Made by a program: the position numbers and the translations under genes
Source: Brachypterus glaber
Taxonomy: Eukaryota > Arthropoda > Insecta > Coleoptera > Kateretidae
Length of the DNA: 64,000 nucleotides
NCBI GenBank assembly: GCA_958510825.1
Contig: OY294046.1
Location: 73,355,808-73,419,807, forward strand
Direction: 5' to 3'
The notes under the pieces: generated by a model
The model's database searches: none
What the model saw: only the letters and a program-made list of their open reading frames with translations
What the model was told of the DNA's origin: nothing
Part shown: one piece after another, positions 1 to 10,068 of the stretch
Layout of the letters: every line of letters starts with the position of its first letter
How positions within the stretch are numbered: position 1 is the first letter of the stretch

Positions 1-245
1 AAAATACTTCCTTTATATTTCTAATCATTTGGCTAAAATACAATGTTAGAGACCGCATCTCGATCTCTGTTGAAATTCCTATATGTGAACAATACAAGGG
101 TGAAGGGGTAAAAGGGCTCTTAAGACATTGTATATTGAGTTTATTCCCACTAACAAAATTAACCATCTTTCCTTTAATTAACAACTAACAAATTTGAGAA
201 GAATAGAAAAGAAGGCATGTCCAATTAGTTAGTTTTCGAACGGGC

Positions 246-319
246 GTCTCGGTAGCTCAGTTGGTAGAGTACCAGGCCGGAAACCGTGAGTCCCCACGGT
301 TCGAATCCAGACTGAGACC
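246..319 (+). pseudogene. tRNA-like sequence (pseudo-tRNA or SINE head)
   Basis: A 74-nt tRNA-shaped sequence. The acceptor arms GTCTCGG and CTGAGAC pair over all 7 positions (one G-T). The D arm GCTC/GAGT pairs, the A box TAGCTCAGTTGG and B box GGTTCGAATCC are intact, and a T run follows. The T stem keeps only 2 of 5 pairs and the anticodon stem 3 of 5, position 33 is C instead of T, and the would-be anticodon is GGA without the long variable arm of tRNA-Ser. It is probably a decayed tRNA or the pol III promoter head of a short retroposon. A functional tRNA is unlikely. Confidence 0.6.
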
Positions 320-420
320 TGACTTTTTTTCTAATTTTCTTTTCTGTCCGATATAATACTAATATTTTCTTTCATAATATATTACGGACATCAAAAATAC
401 TTCAATTATTATTATATTTT

Positions 421-1712
421 ATTAATTTAGCACTTATATGAAAGATAATTATAAATTGATCAAAAAATGTTACAAACTATTTTTTCCCATAATGCACTGT
501 TTTCGGGATATTGGCGTTTAAAGCAATAAAAGTTTTTTTTTAACATAGAGGAAATGCGCCTAATTTCGGATGGTTTCCAAATTTCGGATAGTAGTGTATT
601 TAAGATACTGTCTGCAAAGGTAAACAGAAACTTACTTTTATGTGAAGCCAAAAGTCAAACTAAATCCGTCCTGTAATATGATAACGGTAGAGCTTCTCCC
701 CTTTAAATGGCAGCACAAATCGTTTATATTGCAAATGGCAGTTTTGTGCTCAGTTGCATTATTATGCTTGTTTATTTTATAAATAATCGTTATAAAAGTT
801 CGTGATTCTGTCTTGGGTAAGTTATGATGTTAGTTAAGTTGATCCACTATTCATAATTAAGCAATTTGAAAACGTAAACATTCTACAAATTTATAATCTA
901 AAAAGCAGAAAGTTGCCTAATTTCGGATAGACCATTTTTGTGCATTTGATTCCCAATTTCGGATATCCGCAAGGTAATTATTATTCAGGATAACCAACCA
1001 TTAATTATTATTTTTATAATGATACAACAAACTAAGATAAACAATTTTGAAAAAACGAAAATTACCTAAGATACTAAGATATTCGAAATTGGGAATCTAA
1101 AATTATAGTACCTATAGTATTTCGTAGAAAATCGCTTAATGATTAAATTACGTCTTAAATGTGAAGGAATAACAAGAAACATAAGCAATGGGATCCAGAT
1201 CTACTCTTGAAAAAATTTTTTCGGATATGTCCGAAATTAGGAGCCCTTTTTCAAATGCACAAAAATGCGCTGATTTTTTTTAACCGTGTTTTTTGGAAAA
1301 AATAAACTGTAATAAAATTGCTTTTATAATAAATCATGGTTCGCTATAATAAGTTGTATCTGGTTATATAAAAAAAATTATCAAAAAGTAATACCGAGTA
1401 TTAAATATTGAATACATTGTAAATGGTATCCGAAATTAGACGACTTTCCTCTATCTCACTTCTTTATAACCCGATTTCAAAAAATTATATTTCAAATAAA
1501 AGCTGTTTTAAAGCCTTATAAAAGATGCTATATACAGTTTTTTGCTAGAATATAACGTTTTGGAGATACAGACTTTCAAACTTTAATAAATTATGCAGGT
1601 GTAGTAATGGTTGCCTATTCACGTGATCACATAACTTTCCTTTTGATAACTTTTCAAATTAGTTCCTAGTGCCGATGTTTTGACAAGGTGCTTGCAACTG
1701 TTCACCTGGTTT
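421..1712 (-). mobile_element. Dispersed repeat family A, copy 1 (split by a 904-bp insertion)
   Basis: Reverse-orientation relative of the copies at 34269-34913 and 40278-41455. Shared segments include the stretch encoding GCTTTAAACGCCAATATC (reverse complement here, near 510-535) and the end with TGCCGATGTTTTGACAAGG near 1671-1690. The two halves are separated by the TA element at 548-1451. The family has no coding sequence I recognise. It is a non-autonomous element of unknown class. Confidence 0.6.
548..1451. mobile_element. 904-bp TA-flanked MITE with internal AATTTCGGAT motifs
   Basis: Terminal inverted repeats of about 22 bp begin GAGGAAA and contain CTAATTTCGGAT (left) and ATCCGAAATTAG (right). 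They are flanked by TA at 546-547 and 1452-1453. Removing the insert restores the order of family A seen at 34480-34510, which supports the boundaries. About eight direct or inverted copies of AATTTCGGAT/ATCCGAAATT lie inside, near 560, 580, 915, 955, 1083, 1222, 1232 and 1430. No transposase frame was seen. TA target and TIR are typical of Tc1/mariner/pogo-type elements. Confidence 0.75.
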
Positions 1713-2803
1713 ATTTTACAGACACAAACTTTAAGTTTTTTAAACATAATTTAACATAATTTGAAACTTAAATATAATATAAATAAATTGACATATGACT
1801 TAAACATATTAACAGCACCGGATCCGGCATCAACAGTAATATTTGCAAAAATGCACATTTTTGAAAAAAAAAGTGATTGGTTTGGACATTTATTTTTACA
1901 AGAAGTGTGGCAATTATAAAATTTACCCGCACGAAAAAAACCTGAGAAAACCATAAACGCTTGCAAAGATAATATCCCAATTTAATCGGATATCAAAAAA
2001 TAAACACATCTCTGAATAGACAATTTGAATAGCTTTCAAATGACTTATTACTCGACCCCCCTTTTCATTTAAGATTTTGCATATATATAATATGCAGTTT
2101 ATGACCAAAGAGACTTAATTTTATGTTGTATGTCGGTTTTAAATTTTAAGTCGATATCTTACGCCGTTCAAATGTTAGAGGCACTGTACCATTTAAAAAA
2201 ATAACCCTTTTCGCAACTTAATTTCTGGTACATTGTGCTAGGTACATACATGTTATTTATATTATAGGTTTTTCATCTCTATTATCCATATTTTAGTAAA
2301 GGGATCTACGATGTAGATCTTGAGTACTTGATTAATAGGAGTATAGTGTTTGAATGTCTTGTCTAAAATGACCAAACCAATGTACAATTAATCATCTTGT
2401 TGATGTTAGATGTGTGCCATCATTAATATACATCTTTCGTCAAGGTGTTTTAAAACAATAATTAAAATAAGGGAGAAAATTACTAAAATTAGAGATATTT
2501 TACTTTTCAGGATATCTATTTGTCGTTACTTTAATCAGTATCAGTAGCATCTAAATACGTTTCAAATATTTCAAAAATTTATTGTCGCAGAATCCAAAAA
2601 TAAATTATTTCTTTATCCCTTCAGACTTTAACATTATCACTCCAAACCCTAGATAAAGAAGATTTTTTTTTGCATTAAGCGGGTTAAGCATAACTTTTTC
2701 TATAGCATATTAAAATTTCATAATAAATATATTAAAAACAAGTAGCATATGTTTCTGACTCAAACTTATTGTTGGCTTGTTTATTATAAATAGCATAAAC
2801 ATA
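1713..2803. other. Unassigned AT-rich sequence
   Basis: No repeat pairing, RNA gene or credible coding frame recognised. Short open frames here have no motif and run through homopolymers. Confidence 0.5.
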
Positions 2804-4048
2804 AGGGCTGTCCATATACAGGGTGATCCATAACTGGCATGCCAAAATTTAAGAGGTGATTCTAGTTCCAAAAATATAAAAAAAGTTCCTATAAAGGTTG
2901 GTCCGGAAATAAGCCCTAAGGGATCTAGGGCCCTTTAAAATTGTAATAAAAATAAGGTTTTTAATTAATAACTCGGGTACCGTTTAAGCTAGAGCGGCGA
3001 GCTTTTGCATGTATACTAGTATTAATAAGGGCAATAAGTTTATGTTAATTTATTTTTTTAATTTATTCAGAGGCGTGCCCAGACGGACAAAATATATGAG
3101 GCTTAAAACATTTTTGCCCCAAACTTTTCTATGTGTATGTTTTTTGGATTTGTTGTAAAAAATATAGATTTCTAGAGTAAAAATACATATAAAATATCAT
3201 ATAGTGTAACACTGTAGGAGCAACCGTTATCAAAAAAAAAATGCAATTAACAGGAAGTAACATTTTGTGCCACCAAAAACGTTACTTTTTAAAAGGCTAT
3301 TACTCCTTTAATATTAAATTCAGGTGTTTTGGTGTATAATACTTTTTTGCTCAGTTTTAAATGAAGAATCACCCTGCAGCTTTAAAATTTTATTGGTGCT
3401 TTTTTTGTTCCCCATTCAATACGTCATCTTCGAAGGGCCGTAACTCCCTTAGGGCTCATTTGCGGACCAACCTTTATAGAAACTTTTTTTCATATTTTTG
3501 GATGTAGAATCACCTCTTAAATTTCGGTACGCGAGTTCTGGAACAGGCTGTATTACGTAACGCGCCTAGAGGGGGGTCAGAGAAACTGTTACAGTTTGTG
3601 ACAGGGGGGATGGGGGGTCTAGGTAAACGTTACGTAACGGAATATAATAAATTTAATGTTTATTTCCTAAGCTTGGCAGATGTATTTTTATTTCAACATA
3701 AATTACTATTTAGTGGCCCATAATTCCCCTTTTCACACAAAAATTGACGAAGCTATGCATATTTAAATAATATTGTAATCAGTAAAAAAACTGTTGACAT
3801 TGATATTAAAAAAAAATCTTATGGCCCTGTTCTTGCGTGATCTTGCCGATGAATCATCTGCGATGATACATTTTCGCGTGGAATGTTTACTCACAGAACA
3901 CCAATGTGTGTACTATTTTGTGTACCTGTGCATAAACAATATACGTGTTACAAGGGGGGGGGGTGTTGGTAAATGTGGCAGTTTGTTACACAGGGGGGGG
4001 GTCAATTTTTTTTTGAAAAATTGCGTTAGGTAATATATGGACAGCCCC
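2804..4048. mobile_element. TA-flanked MITE (TIR GGGGCTGTCCATATA), carrying a nested element
   Basis: Left end AGGGCTGTCCATATA and right end TATATGGACAGCCCC are inverted repeats flanked by TA at 2802-2803 and 4049-4050. The right TIR continues with CCTAACGC as its inward sequence. The left matches this (TTACGTAACGC) only after the element at 2819-3550 is removed, which shows the order of insertion. C/G runs inside (GGGGGG blocks near 3572, 3606, 3955, 3994) are typical of this MITE type. Non-coding. Confidence 0.75.
2819..3550. mobile_element. 732-bp TA-flanked element nested in the preceding MITE
   Basis: Starts CAGGGTGATCCA and ends TGGAACAGGCTG, flanked by TA (2817-2818, 3551-3552). Inverted arms run about 110 bp inward: AATTTAAGAGGTGATTCTA and AAGGTTGGTCCG on the left recur inverted at 3460-3530. 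The interior (3000-3360) is unrelated AT-rich DNA with no coding frame. Consistent with a Tc1/mariner-type non-autonomous element. Confidence 0.75.
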
Positions 4049-4052
4049 TAAC

Positions 4053-4561
4053 TTTTTTGCACGACCAAAACTAAAACCTAATTTTACGCTTTCATTTTCG
4101 GAACTGAACTTTTTTTTCTCCCAAGAGAAAAAAATCACGGCAACCTTGATAATATTAAAACATTATACAAACTATGTGCTTTACTGGTACAAAAATTAGG
4201 TTTGGTAATTTTTTGTAATAAATTAGCGATTCAAACCAATTTATTTGATTTTAACAAAGAAAACGTTTAAATACAACATTGTTCAAATTACTTAAAATTT
4301 ATCGTCTTCGTCCATTTTTTCGAACTGACGTTTGTGTCAACCATATTAAAAAACAATTGAAATAGCGATAGCCGTGAAACTGACTTTTCGCAATTCACAG
4401 GCATCTTGATTTAATTACGAAAATAAAACACCCGATTTTAGAAGTATGGTTTTTAATTTTAATTTTATCTACGTACCTAAATTATGTCTGCACAAAATAG
4501 TGTATATACCCCAAGACTAAACGTGAAACACACAGTTTAGTCCATTGGTATATAAATAACT
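4053..4561. repeat. Dispersed repeat family D, copy 1
   Basis: Matches 20778-21152 over most of its length: TTGCACGACCAA near the start, ATCACGGCAACCTTGATAAT, ATTAGCGATTCAAACCAATT, and GGTATATAAATAACTATTTT at the end. Function and class unknown. No coding capacity. It abuts the family at 4562. Confidence 0.65.
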
Positions 4562-5362
4562 ATTTTTCACCACCAGCCTAAAAGCACATCTTTATTACTG
4601 TTCTTTTCATTGGTAGAAATATTATTTCTCTACCTATGACGTCAGAGGTTCTAAAAATAATGAAATTGCACCATGGTTAATAATGAATTTTTATTCAGCA
4701 GTTTTGGCATCTGATGTTTCACTTAATTATTAAATCACATTGCTATTTACAAGTGTCTTTAGGCACCAAATTAATATAATTAAAAAATAATTACTAAATT
4801 AGTACCTATAAAACATGTTTTACAAAAAACACTTCGAAAAGTGAAAATCATTGGTCCATAATATTCAACCATAGATTATACAACCCATATATTACCGTAA
4901 GGATTATAGATTACTAGAGGTACAACCCCCATATATTGATTTTTGAGGCAATAGATTCTCCCTCACAGTTTTCGCCTGTCCCCTTATTTCTGGGGAAGTA
5001 CCAGAATCATCACTTTGCATTTCACTTTCCATTTTTATATATTTTATTACACTTAACACGAAAACACTTTCTAACTTAATAATTTCAGCAGATCACCAAA
5101 AAAATTCTGCCAGAAATCTCAAGTTATTCATTTGTTTTTTTAATGGCCGCGTGATATTTTAAATTTATAATCTTTTTCATTAAATTTTAATAAAATAACT
5201 AAATAAATAGCTATTTAATTATACTGGTAGTGAAAAAAATACTATATTTTCCACGTGAGTGAAGATTTAACATTTTAGACCGCGTCTTGCGGGCTTCGCG
5301 CTAGCGCAATTTGACGCATGTCAAAAATGTTAAACTTCTCTCACTTGGTAAATAATATACTA
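4562..5362 (-). mobile_element. Crypton-like (?) non-autonomous repeat, copy A
   Basis: About 800 bp nearly collinear with 37825-38636. Both begin TTTTTCACCACCAGCCTAAAA and both end in a pair of inverted segments around CACGTGAGTG and CTCTCACTTGG (5252-5345 here). Each copy carries a short minus-strand frame (4904-5032 here), described separately. The family name is tentative and rests only on that frame. Ends lack obvious TIRs or target duplications, which would fit a tyrosine-recombinase element but does not prove it. Confidence 0.5.
4904..5032 (-). pseudogene. Conserved 42-residue frame of the repeat (possible tyrosine-recombinase N-terminus)
   Basis: A 42-codon frame starting MESEMQSDDSG, with the segment RGQAKTVRENLLPQKS in the middle, ending SSNL and a stop. 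The copy at 38178-38306 keeps the same frame and length with only conservative changes (M/I, S/P). In insect Crypton-like recombinases I recall an N-terminal LLP-K/Q-S segment followed by a conserved Tyr/Trp region. Here the similarity stops after the Ser, as if the rest was deleted or lay in another exon. Identification is inference, not demonstrated. Confidence 0.35.
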
Positions 5363-5421
5363 TTCTGGCGTGTATGTTACATACTAAACATTTTACATTT
5401 ATACTATACACTGCATAATAT

Positions 5422-5670
5422 CGTCGGCTTACAAGTAAAGAGCACTAAGTCCAAAAACATGGTTTTGAGATAATTACAAATTTAACTTTCATTGTTGTTT
5501 TTTAATTTTTGTAATAATTGTTTTTGGAAAAAAACTACCGCAAATTGCAATTACATGTTTGGACATAATGATGTCCCATTTGCAGTTAAATAAAGAAAAA
5601 TTGAAGTAGTTTAATTCAACTAAATTTGAAAAAAACCATGGGCTTAGTGCCTTTAACTTGTAGGCCCACG
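5422..5670. mobile_element. 249-bp TIR element, first of an abutting pair
   Basis: Left end CGTCGGCTTACAAGTAAAG plus AGCACTAAGTC. Right end carries the inverted CTTAGTGCCTTTAACTTGTA and GGCCCACG with a few substitutions. A short open frame inside has no known motif. Immediately followed, one base later, by a second copy of the left end. Confidence 0.6.
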
Positions 5671-5671
5671 G

Positions 5672-6485
5672 CGTCGGCTTACAAGTAAAGAGCACTAAGT
5701 CAATAAAATAATATAAAAAAAATATTTAAAATTAAAACCCTTCTATTAATTAAACGTATAACTATAAAGTAGAAAACAAGATGTTTACATACATTTTCAA
5801 AAACTAGATTTTTAAAAGAAGGGTTTGGACTTTTTGATTGTTTAAAGAACGTTTCCAAAATTAATAAAATTAATTAGTATTAATTATATGAAACTGCTTA
5901 CTATGCCAGAACTAAGACAGTTTTCAGAGGCCATCGGCTGTGCCGGCAAAGAAGCATCTCCTAAAGTCAATAATTATAATGAATCATTATTAATGATAAA
6001 ACACTTCACGGTGCAATCCTAAGGGCTGTTTTCCGAACTTGCCGCGAACTTTAGTTTTTTTCTTTTATTCTTGTTATTTATGTAGTAACCAAGGATTTAA
6101 GAGCAAAATTAAAATAATCTATCAGTTAAAATTTGAATGCGTTTGTCAGTACAATAAATAACGCGATATTGTATCATATAAATGATTCAAGCAATTATAT
6201 TTTTATAAATTAACTCTTTTTAGAAAGTCGCTTAGTGTAGAAACATTTGAAATAATCTACAAGTAAAACGCACTAAGTGCACTAAGTGACTTAGTGCCTA
6301 TTGCCAGGTAAAATTTTAATTAAAATCAAATTGGTGCGTTTTGTATAGTGGGTAACTCCCTTGGCAATCCACCTAGAAGTTAGTTCGGTTTACCTATACA
6401 TAGATCATCAAAAATTAACTAAAGTGCTATTAAAACCCCATTTATGTAAAAAAGTGACTTAGTGCCTTTTACTTGTAAGCCGACG
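5672..6485. mobile_element. 814-bp TIR element, second of the pair
   Basis: Left TIR CGTCGGCTTACAAGTAAAG (5672 on) is inverted at 6456-6485, ending CTTGTAAGCCGACG, with AT-rich flanks. A further internal cluster of CACTAAGTG/ACTTAGTGC motifs lies at 6230-6300. No transposase frame. Whether the pair is two insertions or one composite element with a third internal end is open. Confidence 0.65.
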
Positions 6486-7016
6486 ATATATAACTATAAG
6501 AAATGCAATCTTATGTTTAATTTGAATTTGTGCTATTATTTCTAGTATTTTTCCCAAGGGCTGATTTTTGGTAGCTTCTTTTGATTATGTCGCAATAAAT
6601 TTGCATAATAAGCTTTTTAAAAGACATTTAGGTTAGTTATTTTATACAGTTTATGTAAATTACATAGGCCACAATAGTAATTTACTTTTGGAAAAATGTC
6701 CCTTGCCAGTAATACTTTGTCTGATGTAGTGGGGAAACTAATTAAAAACTGTATTTTCACAATGAATCGGCAACATTCTAAATAAAGTTTGTTTTTTTTC
6801 CTTTTTAAGAGGGTAGGATGCTAAATTAACATATAACTTGACCGTATATACCGATCTTTTGTATAAAACGACTGCTTAATTTTCTGGAAGGATCCCACAA
6901 ACTTTTTTATATCTGTTTAGAGAGAGTAGCAAAAACTCCACAGTTAAACAACACTAATGAGTTTTGAAACAAAATTCCAATTCCCAAAGTAATAATAGGT
7001 GTTGACAGTTACTGTA
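6486..7016. other. Unassigned AT-rich sequence
   Basis: Nothing recognisable: no coding frame with a motif and no inverted repeat longer than a few bases. Confidence 0.5.
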
Positions 7017-7233
7017 CTATGGTCTGTTTCATCAAGCAAAACAGTAAATTAAAAATCGCACAGTAAATATTTTCAAAACAGATTTGAATATTGGATGTGC
7101 GAATATACTCCGTAGTTTATTTTATAAAACATAACTATATTCTATACACAAACATATACTATTCAAACCTGTTGTAAAAATATTCACTGTGCGATTTTTA
7201 ATTTACTATCTTGCTTGATGAAAAAGACCATAG
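7017..7233. mobile_element. 217-bp foldback MITE
   Basis: Arms of about 70 bp: CTATGGTCTGTTTCATCAAG, AAATTAAAAATCGCACAGT and a stretch ending near 7090 are inverted at 7155-7233 (TTGCTTGATGAAAAAGACCA then TAG). Flanking or terminal TA suggests a Tc1/mariner-like MITE. Non-coding. Confidence 0.75.
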
Positions 7234-7970
7234 AAGAAAATTTTTTGGCCAAAAAATAACAAAATAGCAAAAATTTTCAAACATTTTCAAACAAAAACGT
7301 CCGCCATTTCATATTTTTTGCCCAATATTTTCTTCTAGATAGGGCTATAGCGACTTTAATACTGAATAATATCCCGTTTTGTTTTTTTTTCAGTCGATCC
7401 AAACGGCCGGAATCATGGCGACCACCGTTTTTTTATGTTTTTTTTTATTTTATTGCCAGAGAATTACACTTTAAAAGTCTAAAGAAATTTTATTTGTATT
7501 CTTTGAATATTAATAAACATACCTACAAAATTTCACAATTTTATCTTTTTTCTTTCTATATAAAAAAAAGTATTTTCGCATTTATATGTAATTTACTTTT
7601 TGCCAAGTTATTGTTAAGTTCTTTCGTATAAAATTTTAAATTGAGCAGTTGTCAATTTCCTTAAAAAAAAATCCCCCAATACCTATTAAAATTATGCTTT
7701 CTCTTTCAGTTCATATTGTGTCTAAAGGGGGAAAAGGAGGTGCAGAAAAAGAGGGCAGTTTTAATATAAAGATTGCTTCAATTGACGAGCGCTAAACTGA
7801 GTTTATTTCGAGATGAAGTCATTTGCAAATGAACATCGCATTCGTAATCATTAGGGGCATATTCATTGGGATTAATTTCCGAAATTATTTCTTAAGATGT
7901 CTGGGGAATTTTATTATAAACGAACACACAAAAAAAAATAGATAAATATAATTAAATATTGCTAAGGGAG
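7234..7970. other. Unassigned sequence
   Basis: Low-complexity T/A tracts and a purine-rich patch at 7725-7760 (AAAGGGGGAAAAGGAGG). No gene or repeat pairing recognised. Confidence 0.45.
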
Positions 7971-8345
7971 CGTTCAAGTATTACGTGACGCAAAATTTGG
8001 CCATTTTTAACCCCCACCCCCCGTAACATTTTACAAAAAGTAAAAAAAATTAAAGAAAATTTTGCTTTATGGTTTAAACCGGTTTTTAACCGGTTATTGC
8101 TTCCGTGTTTTAACCCAAAACCGGTCTGATGTAATTTCCGAAACCGGTTAACCGAAAACCGGTTATTGGCTATGGTTTTTCATCTCTAATTGTTTTTGTT
8201 TAAATGATTTAGTTAACTGTTAACCACGCCGATCATTGTTAAAAACGTGATCCAATAAACATTTTATGAGTTTATAATTTTTTAAGTGTTACGTAACATT
8301 TTTACTCCCACCCCCCTCTGTAACGCGGCGTCAGTACGTGAGCAC
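7971..8345. mobile_element. MITE with C/G-run subterminal blocks
   Basis: Left end GGGAGCGTTCAAGTATTACG and right end near CGTCAGTACGTGAGCAC are imperfect inverted repeats. Blocks ACCCCCCG and ACCCCCCTCTGTAACGCGGC lie just inside, as in the 2804-4048 element. The block CCCCCCTCTGTAACGCGGCG recurs inverted near 31180-31200, marking another fragment of the family. An AACCGGTT cluster sits in the interior. Confidence 0.55.
8077..8164. repeat. AACCGGTT cluster
   Basis: Four exact AACCGGTT palindromes (8077, 8088, 8142, 8157) and one near copy (8119) in 88 bp. This may be a separate insertion: the following GGTTTTTCATCTCT resembles a hAT-type end and recurs at 2266. Confidence 0.55.
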
Positions 8346-8599
8346 TTGCTATGAAGCGTACAATGCATTGCAATGGACCGTTATACAGAAATATTTTGTT
8401 TTAAGTCCTACCCTGTCACTAAACCCGTTGTTGTCACGTGCGTTTGTTTACACTTACTGCATTTTGAAGTTGAATATACTATAATGACCGTGAAAGGTTT
8501 TCTACTCCACTATAGGCCAGAATCTTTTTTCCGCGGCCAAAATTCTGTATTTTCGTAAAAATTGGTATGTAACGATTTTAGAGGTGGCTAAAACCGAAT

Positions 8600-8960
8600 C
8601 CAATATTAAAAATAAAAATGTGAAACGGGAACCTTTTCTAGACGGGTGGAAAAATGAGGAAGTTTATAAAATAAGATATCAAATTGACTTCACTTTTCCT
8701 GTAATTTTGGACCATGTACTTTTGTTTTTTCTTTGTAGCTTTATCCGATTGTTTTTCTGGCCGCAACATTATCAGAACATTATTAAAAGAAAAATTATTT
8801 GAAATTATTTTTTTTACCTATAATTGATATTTTACTAGTGTCAAAAACATCTAGATAAAAATATAAACATATATCAAAATTTATTAAAATACCTATATCT
8901 CGGAAACTAATAGTCCTACGATAAAAATGATTACATATGTTTTTGTAGGGAATTAAACAT
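8600..8960. repeat. Dispersed repeat family E, copy 1
   Basis: Shares with 42985-43225 (inverted there) the stretches CCTTTTCTAGACGGGTGGAA and CTCGGAAACTAATAGTCCTA. The short frame in this region follows the repeat and has no motif, so I do not call it a gene. Confidence 0.6.
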
Positions 8961-9644
8961 AACTTTCATTTATGCAGAAATTTTGTCCTACTATAACTAA
9001 TAGGTGAGATATCGCTAAAAATTATAGTTTTTGTGCATTTTGCCCCCCTTGCTCTACGCTAATGTTAACCATATATGATGTGACGAAAATAAAAAAGGTC
9101 CTGAATCGTTTGTTGAAAGATTTTTTATATCGGACTTTCCGTTAAAAAGTTATAAGGTTTAAATACACCGATAGAGAGACATTTTTTTAACACTCACCTT
9201 TTTCACATTTTCTTGACGTTTCATAACATTCTTAAGCCGAAAATGCAAAAAAAATAAAAATAGCGGAATACAATAATTGTGAATTTTAACGGATTTTGAT
9301 AAGAATTGATATCTAGGGGTTTTTGGGGTCGTTTAATTCAAATGCAACATTATAAATTAAAAATTCAAGATGGCGGAGCCAATATGGCGGGTTGGTGGGA
9401 GAGTACCAACATACTCACAATTAAGGACCGCAAGAAATTTTTCTAGCAACCAAACATGTCGTTGCTACTGGACAATTATTGTTAAAATAAAGTCTGTTAT
9501 ACACCAAATATTTGCGCTAACTATTAAGGTTAAAATAGTTTGACATCAACTATGACAATCCCAATTTTTTTTATCCAAATCTTATAAAATTTTTATTAAA
9601 ATAGTTTTTTTTAAGGTATTTTGTTCATAATATGCACACAAGAT
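8961..9644. other. Unassigned sequence
   Basis: Contains a purine-rich patch CAAGATGGCGGAGCCAATAT (9367 on). No coding frame, RNA or repeat partner recognised. Confidence 0.45.
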
Positions 9645-9750
9645 ACTGTGTAGTGTGTAAACTACCTATCCACCCTAACAAACCTGCCTATCTAGTGCTC
9701 TATAGAGCAGTAGATAGGCAGGTTGCACTATAGTTACATACTACACTTTT
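9645..9750. repeat. Palindromic MITE-like hairpin
   Basis: The core 9681-9724 is an almost perfect 44-bp palindrome with no loop (22-bp arms, one mismatch; AACCTGCCTATCTAG at the left). Outer arms AGTGTAGTGTGTAA and inverted TTACATACTACACT extend the fold. Probably a small foldback element. Confidence 0.6.
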
Positions 9751-9802
9751 TTTTATAGCGAAAATTAAAAAATAAACTTAAAATATAAAGTGATTATCTA
9801 CT

Positions 9803-10068
9803 TACTGCAGTATCAACGACCTAATAACTCTTCTCTCTAGAATACGCATACCGTTAATATAAAGTATCGGCAACATCTTGGTTTGTTTGTAAACAAATAG
9901 TAGGTATATTCAGGCCTGAACAATAACAGTTACCGGTAACTGTTATTGTTGTCTCCATTAGAACAAAGCTGTGCGAGTAAGACAGACAAATGTATATGTT
10001 GGCTACGTTTTTGTCAGTTTTTACAAATGAAATGCCTATTCTAGAGAGAAGAGTTATTAGTTCGTTGT
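9803..10068. mobile_element. MITE with a perfect 32-bp central palindrome
   Basis: TIRs of about 40 bp: CTAATAACTCTTCTCTCTAG (9821 on) is inverted at 10039-10060. In the middle, 9919-9950 is a loopless perfect palindrome with half site AACAATAACAGTTACC. Non-coding. Confidence 0.7.

Noticed and set aside
246..319. Functional tRNA gene
   Set aside because: T and anticodon stems do not pair and position 33 is C.
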